Below, in pieces: positions 27,453-34,779 of a stretch of 64,000 nt of DNA. The translations under genes were made by a program, and so were the position numbers. Every line of letters begins with the position of its first letter. Position 1 is the first letter of the stretch. The notes below the pieces were generated by a model. It searched no databases. It had not been told where the DNA came from and saw only the letters and a list, made by a program, of their open reading frames with translations. Source of the DNA: Roseibium sp. (lineage in GTDB: Bacteria > Pseudomonadota > Alphaproteobacteria > Rhizobiales > Stappiaceae); the NCBI GenBank assembly GCA_017643215.1, contig JAEPNV010000009.1, positions 62,001 through 126,000 of the forward strand, given 5' to 3'.

Positions 27453-28421
27453 ATGCTTCGACAGAAAATAACAGCCTTCGCCGCGGCCGCGTTGTTGTCG
27501 GCAACAGTTTCAGGTGGCTCGGCAACGGAGATGACCGAGGTCGCGATCACCTACATCATCGATCATCCTGCCATCGACGCGGCGCGTATGGGGATCGTTG
27601 ATGAATTGGCCGCGGGCGGTTTCAAAGAGGGGGAAACGCTCGCCCTTCGCGTTCAAAGCGCCCAAGGCAGCATGCCCACACAGCTTCAGATCGCAAAGGA
27701 ATTCGCGGGCTTGGAACCCGATCTGCTCGTCGCCATCAGCACACCGTCGGCGCAGGCGCTTCAAAGCACGGCCGGCGATATTCCGCTTCTTTTTTCGGCC
27801 GTCACCGATCCGGTCGACGCCAAACTGGTCGACAGTATCGAGGCACCGGGCGGGAACATCACAGGCACAACAGACAAACAGCCCTTCGGGCCAACCTTGA
27901 CGCTGATCAAGACGCTCGTGCCGGACGCGAAAAAGATCGGCGTCATCTATAATGCCGGCGAGGCGAATTCCGTTGCACAGGTCGCCGCCTTGAAGGTGGA
28001 ACTGGAGGAGCACGGGCTGGAGATTGAGGAAAGCACCGCCTCCCAGACGGCTATGGTCGCCGATGCGGCCCTCAGCCTTGCCGGGCGTGCGGACGCCATC
28101 CTTATTCCAACGGACAGCACCGTGGTGGCGGCTGTGGAGAGCGTGGTGAATGTTGGCGAAAGAGCCAAAATCCCGGTCTTTGCCAGTGACACGGATTCCG
28201 TTGAACGCGGCGCGCTGGCCGCCCTTGGCTTCGACTACTACAAGCTCGGACGCTTGACCGGTGAAATGGCCGTGCGCGTGTTGAACGGGGAAAGCCCGGC
28301 GGCGATCCCGGTGGGATCTCTGGACACCCAAGACCTTTACTTGAACAAAACCGCCGCCGCCGCAATGGGCGTGACACTTCCCGATGACATGCTGAACAAG
28401 GCCACGAAGGTGATCCAGTAA
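27453..28421 (+). CDS. ABC transporter substrate-binding protein, TrpX/ABC_sub_bind family
   Basis: The 322-residue precursor has a cleavable signal peptide (basic MLRQK, hydrophobic core, likely cut after residue 24, SATEM) with no lipobox. The mature part follows the two-lobed ABC_sub_bind fold: DLLVAISTPSAQALQS, LLFSAVTDPVDAKLVDS, NITGTTDKQPF, KKIGVIYNAGEANSVAQV and GALAALGFDYYKLGRLTGEMA. Homologues of known role bind tryptophan or other aromatic amino acids. A GAAAGGA Shine-Dalgarno precedes it. The permease and ATPase follow at once, so the transporter is complete. Confidence 0.92.
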   Translation: MLRQKITAFAAAALLSATVSGGSATEMTEVAITYIIDHPAIDAARMGIVDELAAGGFKEGETLALRVQSAQGSMPTQLQIAKEFAGLEPDLLVAISTPSAQALQSTAGDIPLLFSAVTDPVDAKLVDSIEAPGGNITGTTDKQPFGPTLTLIKTLVPDAKKIGVIYNAGEANSVAQVAALKVELEEHGLEIEESTASQTAMVADAALSLAGRADAILIPTDSTVVAAVESVVNVGERAKIPVFASDTDSVERGALAALGFDYYKLGRLTGEMAVRVLNGESPAAIPVGSLDTQDLYLNKTAAAAMGVTLPDDMLNKATKVIQ

Positions 28422-28422
28422 G

Positions 28423-29355
28423 GTGAGTGCGCTAGCTGTCGCCGGCGCCATTGAAGCCGGCCTTCTTTTCTCCCTTGTGGCGCTTGGTGTTTATCTCTCG
28501 TTTCGCGTCCTCAATTTCCCCGACTTGACGGTCGATGGCAGCTTCCCGCTCGGGGCTGCCGCGACCGCGGTCGCGATCATTCATGGTGTCGATCCGTTCC
28601 TTGCAACGGCCATCGGCACCTTCGCCGGCTGTTGCGCAGGCTTCGTATCGGCCTATTTGAACGTCCGGTTCCGGATCCTGAACCTGTTGGCGGGCATCCT
28701 GACCATGGTGGCCCTCTACTCGATCAATCTGCGGGTGATGGGCCGCCCGAACATTTCGCTTTACGGTGAAGACACCATCTTCACCGCATTCGAGGGACTG
28801 ATTGACCTCGGGATTTGGACGACCAGCGCGATCCTCCTGGTTATCGCCGTTGTCATGAAGCTCCTGGTTGATTGGTTTTTGGGAACACAGGTCGGTCTGG
28901 CGCTCAGGGCCAGTGGAGAGAATCCGGCCATGGCCCGGGCGCAATCGGTCAGCAACGGGCGGATGACGCTCGTCGGCATGACCGTGAGCAACGCTCTCGT
29001 CGGTCTGGCCGGTTCCCTATTCGCCCAAAGCCAGGGCGTTGCCGATGTCTCGCTGGGGATCGGTACGATCGTAACCGGCCTTGCGGCCTTGATCATTGGC
29101 GAAACCCTCCTGGGCTCCGTCAAGGTTTTCTGGGCCACCCTTGGCTGTCTCATCGGCGCGCTTCTTTACCGCCTGTTTATCGCCGCCGCCCTCAGCGCCG
29201 GGTTTTTGGGCATTCAGGCGCAAGACCTCAATCTCGTCACGGCCGTTGTTGTTGCAATCGCCGTCATTCTGTCCCAGGCCAGGCGGAACAGCCGCTTCAA
29301 GCTCTGGCCAAAGATGCGGAGCCTCCTGATGGATACGCAGCCGCAGAAAGGCTAA
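28423..29355 (+). CDS. ABC transporter permease of the TrpY/branched-chain-like type
   Basis: The GTG at 28423 follows the binding-protein stop by a single base. The 310-residue product has about eight hydrophobic segments and the usual sequence for partners of TrpX-type binding proteins: LVALGVYLSFRVLNFPDLTVDGSFPLGAA, a cytoplasmic loop GLALRASGENPAMARAQS that contacts the ATPase, and GLAALIIGETLLGS. It forms the membrane channel of the importer, most likely as a homodimer. Confidence 0.92.
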   Translation: MSALAVAGAIEAGLLFSLVALGVYLSFRVLNFPDLTVDGSFPLGAAATAVAIIHGVDPFLATAIGTFAGCCAGFVSAYLNVRFRILNLLAGILTMVALYSINLRVMGRPNISLYGEDTIFTAFEGLIDLGIWTTSAILLVIAVVMKLLVDWFLGTQVGLALRASGENPAMARAQSVSNGRMTLVGMTVSNALVGLAGSLFAQSQGVADVSLGIGTIVTGLAALIIGETLLGSVKVFWATLGCLIGALLYRLFIAAALSAGFLGIQAQDLNLVTAVVVAIAVILSQARRNSRFKLWPKMRSLLMDTQPQKG

Positions 29356-29359
29356 AGCC

Positions 29360-30157
29360 GTGCTGAGTATTTGCGACGCCTTTGTCACGTTCAATCCCGG
29401 AACCCCGCTGGCGGTCCCGGCCCTTCGCGGTGTCGACCTCGACATCAAGGAAGGGCAGTTCGTCACGGTCATCGGCACCAATGGCGCCGGCAAGTCGACG
29501 CTTCTGTCGGCCGTTGCCGGGGATGTCCGCCTCGACAAGGGCGGCATCTATATCGACGGACATGATGTCACGAACTGGCGCACCGAGCAGCGTGCCAGCA
29601 TGATCGGCCGGGTGTTTCAGGAACCGCGCGCCGGCACCTGCAGCGGCCTGACCGTGGAGGAAAACCTGGCGCTTGCGGCCAGCCGCGGCAGCAACCGAAG
29701 CCTGCGCAATGCGCTGGGCGGGGGCCGCCAACGGCGCCAGTTGGCCGACCAGCTCTCGCGGCTCGACATGGGACTGGAAGACCGGCTCGGCGCCATGGCC
29801 GGGACGCTTTCAGGAGGGCAACGACAAGCGCTCAGCTTGCTGATGGCGACCTTGCTGCCGATGAAAATCCTCATCCTGGACGAACACACCGCGGCTCTTG
29901 ATCCCGGCGCCGCAGCAACGGTCCTCGCGCTGTCTGCGGAAATCACCGGGGAGCAGAAGCTGACGACGCTCATGGTGACGCACAGCATGCGCAACTCACT
30001 CGACTACGGTGACCGCACCATCATGATGAACAGCGGCCGCATTCTGCTGGACGTTCATGGCGACAAGAGAAAGGGCTATGACGTGCCTGATCTTCTTGAC
30101 CTTTTCAAGAAAACCACCGGCACAGAAGTGGAAGACGACCAACTCATTCTCGCCTGA
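29360..30157 (+). CDS. ABC transporter ATP-binding protein of the TrpX-type importer
   Basis: The GTG at 29360 lies four bases after the permease gene. The 265-residue ATPase shows Walker A (GTNGAGKST), a Q-loop (FQEPRAGT), signature (LSGGQRQALSL), Walker B (ILILDEHTAALDP, with His after the catalytic Glu) and the switch histidine in MVTHSM. It energises import of the operon's substrate. It is the last gene of the plus-strand operon that begins at 22738. Confidence 0.94.
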   Translation: MLSICDAFVTFNPGTPLAVPALRGVDLDIKEGQFVTVIGTNGAGKSTLLSAVAGDVRLDKGGIYIDGHDVTNWRTEQRASMIGRVFQEPRAGTCSGLTVEENLALAASRGSNRSLRNALGGGRQRRQLADQLSRLDMGLEDRLGAMAGTLSGGQRQALSLLMATLLPMKILILDEHTAALDPGAAATVLALSAEITGEQKLTTLMVTHSMRNSLDYGDRTIMMNSGRILLDVHGDKRKGYDVPDLLDLFKKTTGTEVEDDQLILA

Positions 30158-30195
30158 CGGTGCGATCCATTCCGCAGTTTTTGGCGGACCCGACC

Positions 30196-30534
30196 CTACA
30201 GCGCCGCGCGCTCGCGTGCCAATTCCTTGATCAACAACCCCGGCGGATTTTCAGGAACCATCTGCCGCAAACGGCTTATTCTCAACTCCGAAAACAATCC
30301 CGCCCGCGAATAGGGTTCGGCATCCAAAAACGCGTCAACCGCCTCGCGGGTATCGTAGGACAGCACCATGAGACTTCCGATCACTTTCGACCCGTCGTCG
30401 TTTTGCAACGGTCCGCCGAAGGTCACCTGGTCGCTGTGGGCGATCATGTATTCAAGGTGCTCGGCGCGCGTGCGCTGGCGAAGGTCGCCGGCATCTGACC
30501 GGTCGATACAATGCACGACAAATGGCATGGCCAC
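30196..30534 (-). CDS. YciI-like protein
   Basis: The 112-residue product has the YciI fold: FVVHCIDRSDAGDLRQRTRAEHLEYM, followed by a GGPL segment, SLMVLSYDTREAVDAFLDAEPYSRAGLF. The conserved His in the HLEYM helix and the acidic residue in the DAEPY motif form the putative active site of the family. Its biochemical role is not established; relatives occur in aromatic catabolic gene sets as muconolactone-isomerase-like fold proteins. It is on the minus strand between the ABC operon and marR and divergent from marR, so their promoters share the gap. Confidence 0.85.
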   Translation of the reverse strand: MAMPFVVHCIDRSDAGDLRQRTRAEHLEYMIAHSDQVTFGGPLQNDDGSKVIGSLMVLSYDTREAVDAFLDAEPYSRAGLFSELRISRLRQMVPENPPGLLIKELARERAAL

Positions 30535-30639
30535 CCCTATTCAATCTGGCGTCACGGCCGTCCAAAAAAGCGTTTCCCTCCTTGGTAATTGGGCGTCAGC
30601 GGATTAAGCCGTTGCCGAGGACAATTAAAAAGGATACAT

Positions 30640-30652
30640 TTGCATTATGCAA
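30640..30652. promoter_or_regulatory. Palindrome across the marR start codon, candidate autoregulatory operator
   Basis: TTGCAT-T-ATGCAA is a perfect 6-1-6 inverted repeat, and the ATG at 30647 of marR lies inside it. The TTGCA arms match those at 20824 and 22417. Binding here would block expression of marR itself. Confidence 0.5.
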
Positions 30653-31216
30653 CTATTTAGCAATCAAAATCCAGATCGACCCGAACACGAGACCGGCCAA
30701 GAGAAAGCGGGGCCGGGCGCGACGCTTCAACTGGAGGGCTGGCTCCCCTACCGGCTGTTCCGGATCTCCACCCGTGTTGCGGATGTTCTCAACGCGTTCT
30801 ACGGACCCAAGTTCGGCCTTTCCAGGTCCGCCTGGCGCACCATGGCCATCATCGCAAACCGGCCCGGTGTCAGCGCCAAAGAGATTTGCCAGGCGGGCGG
30901 CCTTGACCAATTCGCGGTGTCGCGTGCGGTCAAGCAACTCGTGGAACTGGGATTTGCGCAACGCCAGGCGGGCCGCTCTGACCGGCGCTATGCGGCCATC
31001 GAGCTTTCGGAGACCGGCTGGACGGCTTTCACCGAGATCTCGGACCTTGCAAAACGTCTTGAGACCGAACTGGTCAGTTCGGTCTCGCCCGACGAACTGG
31101 AAGTCCTGAACGGGATCCTGGCAAAGCTTGACGATGCCAGCGCCGGCATTTTGGCGCGCGGGTGGCGGAGCGTGAGGGACGCGCCCGGGCCACAAGATCC
31201 AAAACCCGAGACTTGA
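30647..31216 (+). CDS. MarR-family transcriptional regulator
   Basis: The 189-residue product has the winged-helix core between about residues 40 and 140: FYGPKFGLSRSAWRTMAIIANRPGVSAKEICQAGGLDQFAVSRAVKQLVELGFAQRQAGRSDRRYAAIELSETG, whose recognition helix is DQFAVSRAVKQLVELG and wing is SDRRYAAIEL. A hydrophilic N-terminal tail and C-terminal extension lie outside the core. MarR proteins usually repress nearby genes and release DNA on binding small aromatic acids. Palindromes of the same type stand at its own start and before two operons in the island, so it is the likely local regulator. Confidence 0.92.
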   Translation: MQLFSNQNPDRPEHETGQEKAGPGATLQLEGWLPYRLFRISTRVADVLNAFYGPKFGLSRSAWRTMAIIANRPGVSAKEICQAGGLDQFAVSRAVKQLVELGFAQRQAGRSDRRYAAIELSETGWTAFTEISDLAKRLETELVSSVSPDELEVLNGILAKLDDASAGILARGWRSVRDAPGPQDPKPET

Positions 31217-31274
31217 GCGGGCCATCCCGGACAGGTCCTTTCCATGGACCGGACCGCCGGAACGAAAGGAAAGC

Positions 31275-32192
31275 ATGAGCGCGTTTCTTTTTGCGGCGAC
31301 GGCCGTCCTGTGGGGCAGCAGCGCCATCGTGACCGGTCACCAGGCGATCTCGGGCGCTCCTGAGGTATCGGTCGGATACCGGATGGCGCTGGTCAGCCTC
31401 GTCATGTTCGCCTGGAGCATGGCACGCGGCGAGAAAATCGGCCTCCGGCAAATCGACCGGCCCTGGGTCGCGCTCCAGGGCGTCCTGTTTTTCGGCCTGG
31501 CCTTCATCACCTTTTATCACTCCACGACGCTGATCACCTCGGGCATTTCGGCGCTGATCCTCTCGACTTCCTCCCTGTTCGCGGCCGTTGTGGGCTGGCT
31601 GTTCCTGTCGGCGCCCGTCACCTTGCGTATGGTGTTCGGGATCATGTCCGGCATTGCCGGTCTTGCCGTGATTGCGCTGCCGCAGCTTCTGGTCCTGTCG
31701 TCCAACACCCAAACCCTGGCCGGCGTTGCCCTTGCCCTGGCGGCGGCGGCCTGCACCGGATGCGGCACCGTTGTCGCCATGCGAAACCAGCACGCGGGCA
31801 TACCGATTTCCGTGCTCATCAGCTGGGCCGCCCTTTGCGGCGCGGCGTTTTCGTTCGCACTGGCGCTGTTCGGGGACATGAGCTTCAGGGTCGATGTTTC
31901 TCCAACCTACCTCGCCGGGCTGGCCTATCTGGCGATCATGGCCTCCTGCGTCACGTTTTTCATGTATTTCAGTTTGGTGCAGCGCATAGGCCCGGCCAGC
32001 GCGTCCTACACGCTGGCGCTGGTACCGGTGGTTGCCCTGCTTCTGTCAGCCCTTTTTGAGAACCTGACGATCGACCTCTACGTGCTGGCCGGCGGGATTG
32101 CGGTTCTGATCGGCAACATTCTGGTTCTCAGCGCGCCAGGCAAACAGCGGGCGCCGGTAAAAGCGGCTCAGGGAAAAGGGAAACCCACATGA
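31275..32192 (+). CDS. EamA/DMT-superfamily transporter
   Basis: The 305-residue product has ten predicted membrane segments arranged as two EamA repeats (about residues 1-135 and 145-290), with typical motifs such as LWGSSAIVTGHQAI, ALILSTSSLFAAVVGWLFL and GPASASYTLALVPVVALLLSALFENL. Family members export amino acids or metabolites. It is 58 bases after marR and overlaps ridA by four bases (ATGA), so the three genes are probably one unit. It could export a toxic intermediate or excess product of the island's pathway. Confidence 0.9.
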   Translation: MSAFLFAATAVLWGSSAIVTGHQAISGAPEVSVGYRMALVSLVMFAWSMARGEKIGLRQIDRPWVALQGVLFFGLAFITFYHSTTLITSGISALILSTSSLFAAVVGWLFLSAPVTLRMVFGIMSGIAGLAVIALPQLLVLSSNTQTLAGVALALAAAACTGCGTVVAMRNQHAGIPISVLISWAALCGAAFSFALALFGDMSFRVDVSPTYLAGLAYLAIMASCVTFFMYFSLVQRIGPASASYTLALVPVVALLLSALFENLTIDLYVLAGGIAVLIGNILVLSAPGKQRAPVKAAQGKGKPT

Positions 32193-32569
32193 ACAAGCAG
32201 GTCTTCGGCGTCCATCCCGTGGTTCCACTCTCCTCGGCAGTCAGAGCCGGCGATTTCATCTTCCTGTCCGGCCAGGTGCCGTTCGGTCCTGGCGGGTCTC
32301 TGGTGGGCGGCGACATTGAAACGCAGACCCGGCAGGTGCTAGACAACATTGCGGCCGCACTTGAAGAGGCCGGGGCGTCGCTCGGCGATGTCGTGAAGAC
32401 GACCATTTGGCTGACCGACCGGCAAGACTTTGCGCGCTTCAATGCGGTCTATGCCCAGTACTTCCCGCATCCGCCACCGGCGCGGTCGTGCGTCGGCGCC
32501 CCTTTGATGGTCGACGCGAACGTGGAGATCGAAGTGGTCGCCTACCGGCCGGTATCCGCCAAGGATTAG
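32189..32569 (+). CDS. ridA: RidA-family enamine/imine deaminase
   Basis: The 126-residue product has the trimeric RidA/YjgF fold, with the conserved arginine in the PPARSCVGA motif that holds the substrate carboxylate, and GDFIFLSGQVPFGPGG and GDVVKTTIWLTDRQDFARFNAVYAQYF. RidA hydrolyses reactive enamine/imine intermediates made by PLP and flavin enzymes that act on amino acids. Its ATG overlaps the DMT transporter stop, so it belongs to the marR unit. Its presence suggests that amino-acid-derived imines arise in the pathway. Confidence 0.93.
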   Translation: MNKQVFGVHPVVPLSSAVRAGDFIFLSGQVPFGPGGSLVGGDIETQTRQVLDNIAAALEEAGASLGDVVKTTIWLTDRQDFARFNAVYAQYFPHPPPARSCVGAPLMVDANVEIEVVAYRPVSAKD

Positions 32570-32805
32570 ATGCGTAGGCCGGCCCACCGGTAAAACATGC
32601 GCAGTCTTTGCCAACGGACGCCAGGTGCTGCACCGCTGACACGCCGGTCAACGGGCTCCAAACGCCACACGCATTGACCCATCCCAAAGCATGCAACAAA
32701 GCCAATGAGGCAACCCAATCCGGCGACAGGTCACGGGCTGAGAGCAAACGGCCGGCCAGCACCGGCCGGTAAAACGCCGCCTGCAAATGCGCGACCATTT
32801 GACTG

Positions 32806-34062
32806 TCAGCCCGATGCCCGCTCCGGATCGACGGGCTTTGCCCGGGTCACAACCGCCGCGCCGGCCTCCAGCGTCCGGTGAACGGGACACTTGTCCGCGA
32901 TTTCAAGCATACGGGCATGGGTTTCCACGTCGAGGTCGCCGTCGATGGAGATGATCCGTTCGAACCGGTCGATGCGGCCGTCGCGCGTCTGCTGTTCGCT
33001 GGTGCAATCCTCGCAATCGGCGGCATGGACCTTGCCGTGCCCGACTGTGACGCCGATCCGGTTGACCGCCAGATTCTTCCGATCGGCATACATGCGCAGC
33101 GTCATGACAGTGCACGCCCCGAGCGCGGTCGACAAGAAGTCATAAGGCGACGGCCCGCTGTCGAAGCCGCCGACGCTTTCCGGCTCATCCGCGATCAGGC
33201 GATGGCTGCCGGTGGCGACCATCGCCTGGAATTTCCCAAGACCCGTTTCGACGACTTCCACACCGTCCAATACGGGATCTTCCGTGGCGGCGACCTCCGC
33301 GTCCATATAACCGCTTGCCCAGGAGGCGATCACCCGGGCCGCATAGGCGGCATCTTCCGCGCGGCTGAGCAAATGGTCGGCCTTGTCAAGGGACACAAAA
33401 CTCTTGGGGTGTTTGGCGGCCATGAAAATGTTTGTCGCGTTGTCGATGCCCACGGTCTCGTCGAGCGGGGCATGAAGCACGAGCAGCGCCTTTTTCAAGT
33501 TGGCGACCTTGTCGCGCACACGCTGCGCCTCCAGATCGTCCAGAAACTCGCGCCGGATCGTGAACGGGCGGCCGCCAAGTTGCACCTGTGCCTCGCCCTT
33601 TTCCCGGATCTCCCCCACCTTGCCGTGGAAATTATGGATCACATGGTCGGCGTCGGACGGGGCACCGATCGTCGCCACCGCGCGCACTTCGGGAATATCG
33701 CCGGCTGCGGCCAACACCGCCGCGCCGCCGAGCGAATGACCGATCAGAAGCGTCGGCGCCATAAAATTCTGGCGCAGATAATCCGCTGCCCGGGTCAGGT
33801 CGTCCATGTTGGAGGAAAAATCGGTGGAGGCAAAATCACCGCCGCTGCCGCCAAGGCCGGTGAAGTCGAAACGAAGCACGCCGATGCCGTCAGCGCTCAA
33901 GGCCCCGGCGATGTGACGGGCCGCGGCGATGTCCTTGGAACAGGTGAAACAATGGGCAAACAGGGCGAATGCGCGGACCCGCCCGGCCGGCAGGTCCAGC
34001 CGCGCGGCCAGTTTCGCGCCGCGGGCGCCGTCGAACTCGATTTTCAATGGTCGCGCTGTCAT
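32806..34062 (-). CDS. Bifunctional alpha/beta hydrolase - OsmC fusion protein
   Basis: The ATG at 34062 follows a CAGGAG Shine-Dalgarno and gives 418 residues. Residues ~1-260 form an alpha/beta hydrolase with the nucleophile elbow GHSLGGAAVL and a late acid/histidine pair (HAPLDETVG, DKADHLL). Residues ~285-415 form an OsmC domain with the two redox cysteines in LGACTVMTLRMYADRK and CPVHRTL. OsmC proteins reduce organic hydroperoxides. The fusion is a known architecture. It may link removal of lipid hydroperoxides to release of an acyl group. The insert CEDCTSE adds two more cysteines. Confidence 0.93.
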   Translation of the reverse strand: MTARPLKIEFDGARGAKLAARLDLPAGRVRAFALFAHCFTCSKDIAAARHIAGALSADGIGVLRFDFTGLGGSGGDFASTDFSSNMDDLTRAADYLRQNFMAPTLLIGHSLGGAAVLAAAGDIPEVRAVATIGAPSDADHVIHNFHGKVGEIREKGEAQVQLGGRPFTIRREFLDDLEAQRVRDKVANLKKALLVLHAPLDETVGIDNATNIFMAAKHPKSFVSLDKADHLLSRAEDAAYAARVIASWASGYMDAEVAATEDPVLDGVEVVETGLGKFQAMVATGSHRLIADEPESVGGFDSGPSPYDFLSTALGACTVMTLRMYADRKNLAVNRIGVTVGHGKVHAADCEDCTSEQQTRDGRIDRFERIISIDGDLDVETHARMLEIADKCPVHRTLEAGAAVVTRAKPVDPERASG

Positions 34063-34171
34063 GGGCTGCTCCTGGGTCACGATGGCCACAGCCTTCATCC
34101 TAGGGGCGTTTGACGCGAATCGCGAGGCAAACACCCAGCCTGAGCGACACGCCCAATCCGCGCGGCCCGCA

Positions 34172-34216
34172 GAGTAGGCCCCGGACGAAGCGCCAGCGGA
34201 GATCCGGGGCCTACTC
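34172..34216. repeat. REP-like palindrome (14-base perfect stem)
   Basis: Bases 34172-34185 and 34203-34216 are perfect inverted repeats, GAGTAGGCCCCGGA and TCCGGGGCCTACTC, around a 17-base loop containing AGCGCCAGCGGAGA. The core CCCCGGA...AGCGCCAGCGGAGATCCGGGG recurs at 63955-63985. It lies between the OsmC fusion gene and ccmH, in a 235-base gap with no other feature. Confidence 0.75.
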
Positions 34217-34297
34217 TCAGGTCCGCTTGTCCTGACCTTCAACAACGACCCAAAACCGTCCGGAGCGGTTGCCATCATCCCGGCGGCGGCCATGTTT

Positions 34298-34774
34298 TCA
34301 GTCGGTCTTGTCGCGCTTTAGGAGCGCGTCCAGGCGGGCCTGTTCGTCGGCGCTGAGCGGCGGGGCGGACACCGTGTTGAGTTCCGACTTGCGCCGGCGC
34401 AGGACAATGGCGATGCCGACAATGCCCGCCAGAAGCGCCAGGGGTGGAGCGGCCCACAAAAACAGGGTGTGCGCGGCGAACCGGGGCTTGAGAAGCACAA
34501 ACTCCCCGTAGCGCCCAACCAGATAATCAAGCACTTGCGCATCGGTGTCGCCGGCCACAAGCCGCTCGCGAACCAGCAACCGCAGGTCCTTGGCGAGCGG
34601 GGCATTGCTTTCGTCAATGGATTCGTTCTGGCAGACCATGCAGCGCAGGTTCGCCGAAAGCGCCCGGGCCCGGGTTTCCAGCGCCGGGTCGTCCAGCACC
34701 TCGTCGGGCGTGACGGCGAACGCGGACGCAGCACCGACAACAAGGGCCAGCCACAGCATAAGCATAAATCGCAT
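34298..34774 (-). CDS. ccmH: Cytochrome c maturation protein CcmH (CycL)
   Basis: The 158-residue product has a signal peptide (to about residue 19), the redox motif [16 protein letters not shown] near residues 43-58 with the thiol pair CMVC, and a C-terminal membrane anchor ([22 protein letters not shown]). It reduces the apocytochrome c CXXCH cysteines before haem attachment in the periplasm. It is the last gene of ccmI-ccmE-ccmF-ccmH, five bases after ccmF. Confidence 0.97.
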   Translation of the reverse strand: MRFMLMLWLALVVGAASAFAVTPDEVLDDPALETRARALSANLRCMVCQNESIDESNAPLAKDLRLLVRERLVAGDTDAQVLDYLVGRYGEFVLLKPRFAAHTLFLWAAPPLALLAGIVGIAIVLRRRKSELNTVSAPPLSADEQARLDALLKRDKTD

Positions 34775-34779
34775 GGCCG

